A stretch of 64,000 bases of DNA from an uncultured Caulobacteraceae bacterium (GTDB lineage: Bacteria > Pseudomonadota > Alphaproteobacteria > Caulobacterales > Caulobacteraceae), in the NCBI GenBank assembly GCA_903872075.1, contig CAIQJF010000039.1, forward strand, positions 16,009 to 80,008. The letters run 5' to 3'. The notes under the pieces were generated by a model. That model was not told where the DNA came from. It searched no databases and saw only the letters and a program-made list of their open reading frames with translations. A program made the position numbers and the translations under genes. This document shows, piece by piece, positions 17,558-25,560 of this stretch; position 1 is the first letter of the stretch, and the number at the start of each line of letters is the position of its first letter.

Positions 17558-17609
17558 TAGAGCCTGATTCACCGTTCGCATCTGTTCCGTGCAATCGGAT
17601 CAGGCTCTA
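17558..17609. repeat. Inverted repeat with 11-bp arms upstream of the EVE gene
   Basis: The arms TAGAGCCTGAT (17558-17568) and ATCAGGCTCTA (17599-17609) are exact complements 30 bp apart. The same type of short TAGAGC...GCTCTA element is, to my recollection, dispersed between genes in alphaproteobacteria. It could be a small non-coding hairpin repeat or an RNA structure in the EVE leader. Confidence 0.45.
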
Positions 17610-17647
17610 GACAGGGGGCAGGTCCGACATCCGAGGAGACGGGAATC

Positions 17648-18076
17648 ATGGCGTCCGCACCCGCCCACTGGCTGATGAAGTCCGAGCCGGTGAAATACAG
17701 CTTCGACAATCTCGTTCGCGACGGCGCGACGATGTGGGACGGGGTGCGCAACAACCAGGCCGCCCTGTATCTCAAGGCCATGAAGATCGGCGACCGCGCC
17801 TTCTTCTATCACTCCAACGAAGGCCTGGCCGTGGTGGGTGTGGCGGAAATCTCCAAGGAGGCCTTCCTCGATCCTACCGATCCCAAGGGCCGGTTCGTGG
17901 CCGTGGAGGTGAAACCCGTCCGTCTGCTGAAGGCGCCCGTCACCCTGGCCCAGATGAAGGCCGAGCCGCGTCTGGCCGGGATGGCCATGTTCCGTCAGTT
18001 CCGCCTGTCGGTCGCCCCGGTCACCGAGGCGGAGTGGGCGGTGATTCTGGACATGGCCGGCGATGGCGGCCTCTGA
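17648..18076 (+). CDS. EVE domain protein
   Basis: A 142-residue single-domain protein. HWLMKSEP at the N-terminus, WDGVRNNQA, and the FFYHSNEGLAVVGVAEI strand are diagnostic of the EVE fold, part of the PUA-like superfamily. EVE domains bind modified bases in DNA or RNA and often occur beside modification or repair genes. Its last 14 bases overlap the start of a uracil-DNA-glycosylase-family gene, so the two are translationally linked. The protein is cytoplasmic. Which modified base it recognises is not inferable. Confidence 0.92.
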   Translation: MASAPAHWLMKSEPVKYSFDNLVRDGATMWDGVRNNQAALYLKAMKIGDRAFFYHSNEGLAVVGVAEISKEAFLDPTDPKGRFVAVEVKPVRLLKAPVTLAQMKAEPRLAGMAMFRQFRLSVAPVTEAEWAVILDMAGDGGL

Positions 18077-18677
18077 GCCGGCTGTCGCGGAGCTCCTCGC
18101 CGAGATCCGCGCCTGCCGGGTCTGCGCGCCGCATCTGAAGGCCGGCCCGCGGCCCATTGTCCAGCTGGGCGGCGGCGCCCGCATCGTCATCATCGGCCAG
18201 GCGCCGGGTTCGAAGGTCCACGCCAGCGGAGAGCCGTGGAATGACGCCAGCGGTGATCGCCTGCGCGAGTGGACAGGCCTCGACCGCCAGACATTCTATG
18301 ATCCGGAGCGCGTGGCGCTTGTTCCGATGGGATTCTGTTACCCCGGCGCGGGAAACGGCGGCGACCTGCCGCCGCGCCCGGAGTGCGCGCCGCTCTGGCA
18401 CGCCCGTGCCCTGGCAGTGCTGCCGGCTGATTGCCTGACCTTGCTGGTGGGCGGCTACGCCCAGGCCGCCTACCTGCCGGCGGCCAAGAGCCTCAACATG
18501 ACAGAGACCGTGCGCCGCTTCGCCGATTTTGGACCTGCCTACCTGCCGTTGCCGCACCCGGCCTGGCGCAGCGCCATCTGGATGAAGGCCAATCCCTGGT
18601 ACGAGGCGGAGGTGCTGCCCGCCCTGCGCGCCGCGGTCCGGGGCGCCCTGTCCCCGGTTAGAATTTCACCTGCGTGA
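18063..18677 (+). CDS. Uracil-DNA glycosylase family protein
   Basis: A 204-residue protein. The first active-site-like motif is GQAPGSKVHASG and the second is LPLPHPAWRS, matching the positions of motifs A and B in the UDG superfamily. An N-terminal CRVC pair resembles the Fe-S cysteines of family 4/5 enzymes, but I cannot confirm a full four-cysteine set. It probably excises an altered base from DNA. The ATG at 18063 lies inside the 3' end of the EVE gene, and its own 3' end overlaps the convergent porin gene by 20 bp. The exact base specificity may differ from uracil. Confidence 0.82.
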   Translation: MAASEPAVAELLAEIRACRVCAPHLKAGPRPIVQLGGGARIVIIGQAPGSKVHASGEPWNDASGDRLREWTGLDRQTFYDPERVALVPMGFCYPGAGNGGDLPPRPECAPLWHARALAVLPADCLTLLVGGYAQAAYLPAAKSLNMTETVRRFADFGPAYLPLPHPAWRSAIWMKANPWYEAEVLPALRAAVRGALSPVRISPA

Positions 18678-20043
18678 ACAGTCCGACCTCGTCGTAGGTT
18701 CCCTTGCCCGTGATCGCGCCGGCGGGGATGCCGATCACCGCGTCGGTGGTCGAGAGTGAGCCGTCGGTGACGTCCTCACGCTTGTAGACCAGGGCGAAAT
18801 CCAGGGCCGGGATCGGCTTGTAGGCGATGCCGGCGTCGAAATAGTTGTCGTGTTCGCTGGGGACCGTCACGGCCTTCGGCTTTACCCAGTCATAGCGGCC
18901 GAACACCGACCACTTCGGAGCCACATTGTAGGAGCCGAAGATCGAATAGCCCTCGGTGTGGTTGGTCTTGGCCGGGTTCGCCTGGGTCACGTCGCCCCAG
19001 TATTTGGCATAGACATATTCGATCCCGAGCCGCGCCTTGGAGTCGGTGTAGGCGGCGACGGCGTCGAACCGCCGGGCGCTGTTGTAGGTCGCCACGCCCT
19101 CGACGGCGGCGCCCAGCTTTCCGTCATAGCCCCCCACACCCACTGTGAAGTGCCGGTAGCTGGCGCTGATCCGGCCTTCCATGTCCACGGCGTTGGTGCG
19201 GTTGGCCGTACCCACGGCCGGTTTCTTGAAGCCTTCCCCGTCGATCACCGAGACCTGATAGCTGATGATCTTGTCGGCGAGAGTCCCGAAGATGTGCACG
19301 CCCCAGTCTGTGGTCACGCCGAACCGTGTCCGGTCGATGAGCATCTGGCCCACATAGCGATAGCCGTTCAGGTTCTCGATGAACGGGATCCACGGCAGTT
19401 CAGCCGCGCCGAGGCGCACGTTGAACGCATCGGCGTAGTGGGCCTGCAGATAGGCCTTCTTGATGAACAGCTGGGTCGCCGCCGCCGGCCCGCTGTCATA
19501 GTTGAAGTCGGTGGTGAAGTTGAACGAATAGGTGTTGTCGAATTTGTGCTCGACGATGAAATAGGCCCGCCTGATGTCGTAGTTCGTCCCGCTCTGGGCG
19601 GTTTTGCCCGCGGCGTTCCGGTTCGAAATCGAGCTGATATCTGCGAAGAACGAGCCGCCGATTTTCGTGTCGCCCCACCAGCCGGGCCGGGAGGCGGCGG
19701 CCTTGGTCGCGGCGGCCACCTGGGCGGGGAGAGTCTTGATCTGGTCCTGCCCGGCGGCGGCCTGGCTTGCCACCGACTGAGCGGTTGTTTGGGCTGTCTG
19801 AGCCGTTGCCTGAGCGGTCTGAGCCTGGGACTGCGTGCGCTCCTGCGCCTGGACCTGGGCGTCGAGACGCGCCGCGAGGGCTGCAACCTGGGCCTTCAGG
19901 GCCTCGACCTCCAGCTTGAGCGCCAGGGTCTCCTGGGCTGCGGCGGTTGTCGATCCGTGGGCGCGCGCAGGCCCGGCCTGGGCGGTCCCGGCGGCCAAGG
20001 TGAGGCCGATGGCGGTGGCGATGAGGCGATTGTGCGATGTCAC
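18658..20043 (-). CDS. O/P-type outer-membrane porin
   Basis: A 461-residue protein with a signal peptide (ATAIGLTLAAGTAQA). An Ala/Gln-rich coiled-coil segment follows (about residues 40-115, repeated QAQTAQ units). Then comes a beta-barrel domain with alternating strands (YFIVEHKFDNTYSFNFTTDF) ending in the terminal Phe of outer-membrane proteins. This matches phosphate-selective (OprO/OprP-like) porins. The start is a GTG at 20043 after a G-rich site. It could pass phosphate, pyrophosphate or other anions. The coiled coil may form the periplasmic trimer stalk. The ion is not inferable. Confidence 0.88.
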   Translation of the reverse strand: MTSHNRLIATAIGLTLAAGTAQAGPARAHGSTTAAAQETLALKLEVEALKAQVAALAARLDAQVQAQERTQSQAQTAQATAQTAQTTAQSVASQAAAGQDQIKTLPAQVAAATKAAASRPGWWGDTKIGGSFFADISSISNRNAAGKTAQSGTNYDIRRAYFIVEHKFDNTYSFNFTTDFNYDSGPAAATQLFIKKAYLQAHYADAFNVRLGAAELPWIPFIENLNGYRYVGQMLIDRTRFGVTTDWGVHIFGTLADKIISYQVSVIDGEGFKKPAVGTANRTNAVDMEGRISASYRHFTVGVGGYDGKLGAAVEGVATYNSARRFDAVAAYTDSKARLGIEYVYAKYWGDVTQANPAKTNHTEGYSIFGSYNVAPKWSVFGRYDWVKPKAVTVPSEHDNYFDAGIAYKPIPALDFALVYKREDVTDGSLSTTDAVIGIPAGAITGKGTYDEVGLFTQVKF

Positions 20044-20203
20044 GAGGGTCCCCCTGGCCGTGGCCCGCCGCGGGGATCGTCTGCCGGCGATTTTCGCCGA
20101 CGGCGTAGGCGCAAAGCGGCCCCCCCGCGCGGCGCGGGACGAGGCGTTGATTTAGACGGGCAGGATGGGAGGCGCCAGCCGGATTTTCAGGCTCCGCGGA
20201 CGG

Positions 20204-21082
20204 TCACCAGACGTCTTGGGCAATGTCCAGGATATAGCCGTCCGACGTGTCGATCAGCGCCACGTCCCGGTCGACCCAGATCCAGGCGCAGCCCTCCGGC
20301 GCTTCAGGCAGGCCATAGGTCCAGTAGTCACCGACGGACGCTCCCCACAGCCAGTTCGGCAAATATTCACCGACCTTCCACGCCCGCGGCCGGTAGTCGG
20401 CCGGGTAGGCCACGTAGCCGTGCCCGGGCACGAAATAGTAGCCGACGCGCACGCCAGCGAAGAGGCTGAAGGCCTCGGAGCCGCGCCACCAGTTGTGGTC
20501 TTGCCGCCAAGGCGCATTGCCGTCCCAGCGTTGATGGGTGTCGCGCCACGACGCGGCGGCTTCCTGCCGGGCGGGCCCGGCGGCCGGCGGGCGGCTCCAC
20601 CCGCTGAGCTTGGCCGTATTGGCTGGCCGTTGCGAAGGGCGGGGGCCGGGGGCCGGGTTGGCCGCGCGGGGCGGCGCAGTCTCGGCGCGGCGATCGGGCG
20701 GCGGCTGCCCCTCGTCGCCAGGGCCTGGCCGAGAGGACATTGACGGCCGTAGGCCCGTTCCGGTCGGAGGCTGCTGAGGCGGCAGCGTGCGTGGCCCGCC
20801 GCCTTCCTGGGGTCCGTTGGCGGGATTGGCGCCGTTCCGCGGCGGCGACTCGGGCCGTGAAAGACCTGGGTGGGCGGTGTCGGGCGCCTTTTCCGGCGTC
20901 TTCGCGCGGCCGATGGCGGGGCGCTTCCCACCCTTTACGGCCCGCGCGGCGCCTTCGTCCGAATGGGCCGCGGCGGCTGGCCGAACAGCGGCATGGTCAG
21001 GCGTCTCCTGAGCGGAAGCCATCGCGGGAAGCAGCAGGCAAAGGCTCGCGCCGCCGTGGAGAAGAAAACTCTTGAGGGTCAT
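20204..21082 (-). CDS. RcnB-like periplasmic protein with long Pro-rich linker
   Basis: A 292-residue exported protein. A signal peptide (SFLLHGGASLCLLLPAMASA) is followed by about 150 residues of low-complexity Pro/Gly/Arg/Ala. The C-terminal domain (YLPNWLWGASVGDYWTYGL, then WIWVDRDVALIDTSDGYI) matches the RcnB family, named for a nickel/cobalt homeostasis periplasmic protein. I take the ATG at 21082; the open frame upstream is non-coding. It is the last gene of a leftward set with a smaller RcnB-like protein, CsbD and a lipoprotein. A metal or envelope-stress role is inferred from the family. Confidence 0.8.
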   Translation of the reverse strand: MTLKSFLLHGGASLCLLLPAMASAQETPDHAAVRPAAAAHSDEGAARAVKGGKRPAIGRAKTPEKAPDTAHPGLSRPESPPRNGANPANGPQEGGGPRTLPPQQPPTGTGLRPSMSSRPGPGDEGQPPPDRRAETAPPRAANPAPGPRPSQRPANTAKLSGWSRPPAAGPARQEAAASWRDTHQRWDGNAPWRQDHNWWRGSEAFSLFAGVRVGYYFVPGHGYVAYPADYRPRAWKVGEYLPNWLWGASVGDYWTYGLPEAPEGCAWIWVDRDVALIDTSDGYILDIAQDVW

Positions 21083-21138
21083 GGAATCTGTCCAGGGGGG
21101 TGCGGGCGCAGCCTCGCCGAGGCCGCGCCCGCCGAGAT

Positions 21139-21492
21139 TTAGTGTCCAGCGTTGAGGATGATCGAGGCGATCAGGCCTGTGGCCACGGCCGCCAGCACGT
21201 AGCGCCCGTTTGTCTCGCGCCATTCATAGCCACGCGGGGGGCGGCGCAGGTGGTGGCTGCGATAGTCCACCGGCGGCGCGTTGCGCCAATCGTCATAACC
21301 CATGCGTTCGCCGCGGCGCCAGGTCTGGCGGTTGCCGTGTTCCTGTCCCCAACCGGGGTGCGGACCGCCCATCTGGCCGGGGCCGCCCTGACCATGGGGG
21401 TTGCGATCGCGCATGTCCGGCTGGGCAAGGCCCGGGCCCGCCGAGGCGGCGAGCATGGCGCCGACCGCCAGTGCGGTGAGAAGCGTCTTCAT
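21139..21492 (-). CDS. Small RcnB family protein
   Basis: A 117-residue exported protein. A signal peptide (LLTALAVGAMLAASAGPGLA) precedes a Gly/His-rich stretch, then the compact RcnB domain: DYRSHHLRRPPRGYEWRE and the hydrophobic tail RYVLAAVATGLIASIIL. Its ATG overlaps the CsbD stop (ATGA, 4 bp), so the two are coupled. The family includes a periplasmic factor in Ni/Co homeostasis, but many alphaproteobacterial members are uncharacterised. Confidence 0.85.
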   Translation of the reverse strand: MKTLLTALAVGAMLAASAGPGLAQPDMRDRNPHGQGGPGQMGGPHPGWGQEHGNRQTWRRGERMGYDDWRNAPPVDYRSHHLRRPPRGYEWRETNGRYVLAAVATGLIASIILNAGH

Positions 21493-21674
21493 GTCTCTTT
21501 TCCGATCTTCGCGAGCTTCTGTTCCAGTTCAGCCACCTTCTCCTGGGTGGCGCCCAGCGCATGGTCCACCGCGCCGCGCGCCTGCAAACCCAGATCGCCG
21601 GTAAGCTTGCCGGCGGCTTCCTCGACCGTGCCGACGACCTTCTTGGCGATGCCTTCGAGTTCGTTCTTGTTCAT
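21489..21674 (-). CDS. CsbD family stress-response protein
   Basis: A 61-residue protein (MNKNELEGIAKKVVGTVEEA, then AAGKLTGDLGLQARGAVD) with the short helical repeats of the CsbD family, known as general-stress-induced small proteins. AAGGAGA lies just upstream of the ATG. It sits between a small lipoprotein gene (27 bp upstream) and rcnB-like genes. This suggests the whole leftward set is a stress-induced envelope operon. The molecular role of CsbD proteins is not established. Confidence 0.9.
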   Translation of the reverse strand: MNKNELEGIAKKVVGTVEEAAGKLTGDLGLQARGAVDHALGATQEKVAELEQKLAKIGKET

Positions 21675-21701
21675 GGGTGTCTCCTTCAGAGAGCGGATGG
21701 C

Positions 21702-21872
21702 TCAGCGCGCCATCGGCGAGGTCTGGCCGGTCAGGTGGGCGCCGCGATCATGGTGATCCTGATGATCGCCGCGATCGCGATGGTGATTCCAGAAGCCGTC
21801 GTCTGATGACGCGCAACCGGATAGGCCCGCCGCCACTAGACTCGCGACGGCGAAGAGAAGTTTGAAAGACAT
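21702..21872 (-). CDS. Small histidine-rich lipoprotein
   Basis: A 56-residue open frame. It begins MSFKLLFAVASLVAAGLSGC, with a lipobox LSGC and Cys20 as the lipidation site, then ASSDDGFWNHHRDRGDHQDH and a further His/Asp-rich stretch. Eight of the 36 mature residues are His. The hydrophobic core and lipobox make chance occurrence unlikely although the site before the ATG is weak. It is the first gene of the leftward CsbD/RcnB set, 27 bp before CsbD. A metal-binding envelope role is inferred from the His clusters and the RcnB neighbours. Confidence 0.7.
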   Translation of the reverse strand: MSFKLLFAVASLVAAGLSGCASSDDGFWNHHRDRGDHQDHHDRGAHLTGQTSPMAR

Positions 21873-21998
21873 GTAAGGCCCGATCTCAAAATGGATCGTG
21901 TCCGATTTCTATTCGGATCACCGTCATTTAACGCCTATACAACGGCCTAGGTTGCGAACGCATTTGCCTTTGTTGGCCAAATGCGCGAGGCTCACAAA

Positions 21999-22475
21999 TC
22001 ATCGGCTGTGCAGCGCGAAACTCAACCCCACCACGCCGGCGCTGTCAGGCAGGCGGGGGTTGCCCACGATGGGCCGGGCCAGAGGCTCGCGGTAGCCGAT
22101 CACGGCCGAGAGATTGCGCCAGCGCCAGGCGAGGCCCGCGTCGGTCTCGCCCGGCATGGCGTCGCGGTCGGTGCGCCAGGCGCCGCGTGCGCCCAGCTCT
22201 CGCGACAGACCGTCGGACGTGACAATCAAGCCCCATCCCGACCGGGTCCACAGGGCCAGGGTCAGGGCGTGGGGAACGGCGTAGATCTCGCCGGGAAGCC
22301 GATTGAGGCGGCTTGGCAGCGCGCTGGCCATGGCCAGCGGACCCACCCGGGTCACGGCCGCGGAGGACATCGCCTGAGCCGTGGCGGAGGAGCCAGCGCA
22401 GAGCGTCAGGACAAGGGCCATGGCCAATAGTCGCCGGAACGGGAGCCCCCCCGGTTCGATCGGACACGCGCACAC
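21999..22475 (-). CDS. Exported protein of unknown function
   Basis: A 158-residue protein with an extended n-region and signal peptide (RRLLAMALVLTLCAGSSATA). The mature part has amphipathic strands (ALTLALWTRSGWGLIVTSD, AGLAWRWRNLSAVIGYREP) and ends GVVGLSFALHSR, which looks like a small outer-membrane or barrel-like protein. The start is a GTG at 22475, five bases after GAGGTG-type sequence. I do not recognise the family. The 126 bp to its left hold a short stem (21960-21984) but no clear terminator. Confidence 0.6.
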   Translation of the reverse strand: MCACPIEPGGLPFRRLLAMALVLTLCAGSSATAQAMSSAAVTRVGPLAMASALPSRLNRLPGEIYAVPHALTLALWTRSGWGLIVTSDGLSRELGARGAWRTDRDAMPGETDAGLAWRWRNLSAVIGYREPLARPIVGNPRLPDSAGVVGLSFALHSR

Positions 22476-22625
22476 CTTGTCACCTCTGAGAGGCTAAGCC
22501 GCGCCTGCCGCCGATGTTCCGCGCGCGCCGCAATAAACCGCGCCGCCGGTCGCGCTTGATCCGGGGGATGTGGCCCTTAAAGTCGGCGGCGACAGACTTC
22601 GAAAACGCGACCCAAGGATCACAGC

Positions 22626-24458
22626 ATGCCCGCTTCGCCGGAAATCGCCGCCCTCGTCGGCGACATCGACTTCGACCCCGAAGCGCTGCACGCCCGCTAT
22701 CTGGCCGAGCGCGACAAACGCCTGCGGGCCGACGCCGCCGAGCAGTACATCGAGGTCAAGGCCGAGTTCTCGCACTACGTCGACGATCCCTACGTCGAAC
22801 CGGGTTTCACGCGAGAACCGGTGTTCGATCATGTGGAGTTCGCCATCATCGGGGGCGGCTTCGGCGGCCTGCTCATGGGCGCGCGCCTGCGCGAGGCGGG
22901 CTTCAAGGATCTCCGTGTCGTCGAGAGCGGCGGCGACTTCGGCGGCACCTGGTACTGGAACCGCTACCCCGGGGCCATGTGTGACGTGGAGTCCTACTGC
23001 TACCTGCCGCTGCTCGAAGAGCTCGGCTACATGCCGCGCCACAAATACGCCTTCGCCCCGGAGATCCTGGAGCACAGCCGCAACATCGCCCGGCACTACA
23101 GGCTCTACGACAAGGCCCTGATGCAGACCGGCGTCACCGAGATGCGCTGGGACGAGGCGGCCCGCCATTGGATCATCAGCACCGACCGCGGCGACCGGTT
23201 CACGGCGGACTTTGTGGCCATGGCCAACGGCCCCTTAAGCCGCCCCAAGCTGCCGGGCATTCCCGGCATCAATAAGTTCAAGGCCCACACCTTCCACACG
23301 AGCCGGTGGGACTATGCCTACACCGGTGGCGATTCCTACGGGAACCTGGAGAACCTGAAGGACAAGCGTGTCGGCATCATAGGCACCGGCGCCACCGCCA
23401 TTCAGTGCATCCCGCATCTCGGGGCGGCCGCGAAGCAACTCTATGTCTTTCAGCGCACGCCCTCATCCATCGACGTTCGTAACAACGGCGAGACCGACGC
23501 GGCCTGGTATGCGTCCCTGGAACCCGGCTGGCAGGCCCGCCGCCAGGCCAATTTCAACATCCTGGTGGCCGGCGGCGAGCAGGAGGAGGATCTCGTTCAC
23601 GACGGCTGGACCGACATCTACCGCAAGCTCACAGGGGCCGCGGTCAAGGAGGCCTCGCGCAAGCTGGGCCGCCGCCTCACCGGCGCCGAGCGGGCGGAGA
23701 TGCTGGAACTGGCCGACTATGTGAAGATGAACCAGGTTCGCGCCCGGGTGGATCAGATCGTCAAGAATCCCGCCACCGCCGCGGCGCTCAAGCCCTGGTA
23801 CCGCCAGTTCTGCAAGCGACCCTGTTTCCACGACGAATATCTGGCGACCTACAATCGCCCCAACGTGACCCTCGTCGATACCGACGGCCACGGCGTCGAG
23901 CGCCTCACCGATACCGCGGTCGTCGCGGGCGGCCGCGCCTACGAGGTCGACTGCCTGATCTTCGCCACCGGCTTCGAGGTCGGCACCTCCTACACCCGCC
24001 GGGCCGGCTACGACATCGTCGGCCGGGGCGGAGTGACCCTGTCGGAGCACTGGGCCGACGGCCTGCGCACCCTGCACGGTCTGACCACGCACGGCTTTCC
24101 CAACTGCTTCTTCCTCGGCTTCACCCAGACCGCGATCACCATCAGCGTGCCCCAGGCCCTGGATGAGCAGGCGCGGCATGTTGTCCATATGGTCCGCGCA
24201 ACCGCGGAGCGTGGCTGCACGGTGCTGGAGCCGACGGTGGAAGGGGAGGGCGCCTATGTGGATGAAATCCATCGCCTCGCGCGCCTCGGCAGCCGTTTTT
24301 ACGCGGAATGTACGCCCGGCTACTACAACGGCGAGGGCGCCAGCGGCAGCCGCGGCGGATTCTTCTCCGACATGTATGGCGAAGGCCCCCTGAAGTTCTT
24401 CCAGAAGCTGGAGGCCTGGCGAGCCGACGGCGCCTTGGACGGGCTCGCTTTGACTTGA
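22626..24458 (+). CDS. Baeyer-Villiger-type flavin monooxygenase
   Basis: A 610-residue flavoprotein. An N-terminal extension of about 75 residues precedes the FAD-binding motif GGGFGGLLMGAR. The Baeyer-Villiger fingerprint is seen as FKAHTFHTSRWDY, followed by the second Rossmann motif GIIGTGATAIQ for NADPH. Members insert oxygen next to a ketone to give an ester or lactone. The length and FHTSRWDY variant fit the N-terminally extended group acting on bulky or cyclic ketones. The ATG has AAGGA upstream. It stands alone, without a neighbouring alcohol dehydrogenase. The exact substrate is unknown. Confidence 0.87.
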   Translation: MPASPEIAALVGDIDFDPEALHARYLAERDKRLRADAAEQYIEVKAEFSHYVDDPYVEPGFTREPVFDHVEFAIIGGGFGGLLMGARLREAGFKDLRVVESGGDFGGTWYWNRYPGAMCDVESYCYLPLLEELGYMPRHKYAFAPEILEHSRNIARHYRLYDKALMQTGVTEMRWDEAARHWIISTDRGDRFTADFVAMANGPLSRPKLPGIPGINKFKAHTFHTSRWDYAYTGGDSYGNLENLKDKRVGIIGTGATAIQCIPHLGAAAKQLYVFQRTPSSIDVRNNGETDAAWYASLEPGWQARRQANFNILVAGGEQEEDLVHDGWTDIYRKLTGAAVKEASRKLGRRLTGAERAEMLELADYVKMNQVRARVDQIVKNPATAAALKPWYRQFCKRPCFHDEYLATYNRPNVTLVDTDGHGVERLTDTAVVAGGRAYEVDCLIFATGFEVGTSYTRRAGYDIVGRGGVTLSEHWADGLRTLHGLTTHGFPNCFFLGFTQTAITISVPQALDEQARHVVHMVRATAERGCTVLEPTVEGEGAYVDEIHRLARLGSRFYAECTPGYYNGEGASGSRGGFFSDMYGEGPLKFFQKLEAWRADGALDGLALT

Positions 24459-24586
24459 CTTGGGCTGAAATGTGGTGTTTTGGCGTTGAGTAGCGGGCGG
24501 GGCGGCGTTAAGAGTTTTATTCGGGCTCTCCTGCGTCCAGTCGTAGTCGCAATTTCGCGACGAACCTGAAACAATTGGAGATTCCG

Positions 24587-25159
24587 ATGAAAGCTTCACT
24601 GTTCGGCGCGATCGCCGCGCTCCTCGTCACCGCCGCGGGCGTCGCCCAAGCGGCCGACAACTATCTCGTCCAGCTGGACGACACCTTGCCGGGTGGCCAA
24701 GTGGCCGGCAACACCTACAAGAACGGTACACTGATCCAGAGCGTCGTTTTCAGCGGCGACGCGATCATCTCGTCCTACGGACTGTGGTCGGGCGCCACCC
24801 TGAACGCCAGCTTCGACAACCAGTTCAACTACTATGACCTGGATGGCGTGACCCTCAGCGACACCGTCGAAGTCAGCGGCACCGCCGGCGATTCCTTCTT
24901 CTACATCGACTTCCGCTCGGCCTCCGCTCTCGCCGGCGCCCTGCCCAACGGCGGCGCCTATATTGAAGACGGCTCTTTCCAACAGGCCGTCTATCCTGGC
25001 ACCGTCAGCAACGGCGACTACTACAACATCCAGATGGCCTCCGAGGCCGACGCCGGCGGCGTGCCTGAGCCGGCGACCTGGAGCCTGATGCTCCTGGGCG
25101 TCGCGGGTCTGGGCGGCGCTCTGCGCTCGCGCCGCAACGCGGCCGCCGCCGCCGCCTGA
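24587..25159 (+). CDS. PEP-CTERM sorting-domain protein (1)
   Basis: A 190-residue exported protein. It has a signal peptide (KASLFGAIAALLVTAAGVAQA), a beta-rich acidic mature part with no cysteines, and a C-terminal tail VPEPATWSLMLLGVAGLGGA followed by LRSRR. This is the PEP-CTERM signal recognised by an exosortase (EpsH family), which is not in the window. Such proteins are usually surface or biofilm-matrix components. GGAG precedes the ATG at 24587. An intrinsic terminator follows the gene. Three more PEP-CTERM genes lie within 6 kb. Confidence 0.9.
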   Translation: MKASLFGAIAALLVTAAGVAQAADNYLVQLDDTLPGGQVAGNTYKNGTLIQSVVFSGDAIISSYGLWSGATLNASFDNQFNYYDLDGVTLSDTVEVSGTAGDSFFYIDFRSASALAGALPNGGAYIEDGSFQQAVYPGTVSNGDYYNIQMASEADAGGVPEPATWSLMLLGVAGLGGALRSRRNAAAAAA

Positions 25160-25184
25160 TCGGCGCCGACAGGCTGAAACAACG

Positions 25185-25220
25185 AACGCCGCCGGTGGCG
25201 AGACCGGCGGCGTTTTCGTT
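25185..25220 (+). terminator. Intrinsic terminator after the PEP-CTERM gene
   Basis: A 12-bp perfect stem (AACGCCGCCGGT, 25185-25196; ACCGGCGGCGTT, 25203-25214) with a 6-nt loop is followed by a T-rich run (TTTTCGTTT). It is 25 bp after the PEP-CTERM stop codon on the same strand. It is the clearest rho-independent terminator in the window. Confidence 0.88.
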
Positions 25221-25326
25221 TGAACGGGCGGTCCGGAACGTTCAAAATTGAGGCGAAACCGGTTGTCGCGCTGGGCCCCTGACTATATCGGCGCATCCAC
25301 ACCTATTTGTGACAGAGAGCGACTCG

Positions 25327-25440
25327 ATGAAACTTCTGGCGACCTTCGTTATCGTCGGCGTTATTGTCGGCCTCGGCGCCCATGCCCGGCTCGCGGCCCA
25401 TGCTCAGGCGCCGGCTGCCGCAGTGTCCCTGTTTCGCTGA
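25327..25440 (+). CDS. Possible small membrane or exported peptide
   Basis: A 37-residue frame, starting MKLLATFVIVGVIVGLGAHA and ending AAVSLFR. Lys after Met plus a continuous hydrophobic run resembles a signal peptide or single membrane helix. A purine-rich AGAGAG stretch precedes the ATG. It fills the otherwise empty 400-bp interval between the terminator and the acetyltransferase gene. The remaining 120 bp hold nothing I can identify. I cannot show it is translated. Confidence 0.35.
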   Translation: MKLLATFVIVGVIVGLGAHARLAAHAQAPAAAVSLFR

Positions 25441-25560
25441 CGCCCACGCTGCAAGGGCCCGTCCCGCCCGCCGCCATCTCGACACAGCGCGGTCCGACTG
25501 CGGACACGGCCTTCGTGCTAGCCTCACCTTGGGGAAGCAACCTGAAGGCGAGGTGAGGCC

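Noticed and set aside
18850..20469. Long plus-strand frame opposite the porin
   Set aside because: The minus strand has a signal peptide, barrel strands and terminal Phe; the plus frame has no family features.
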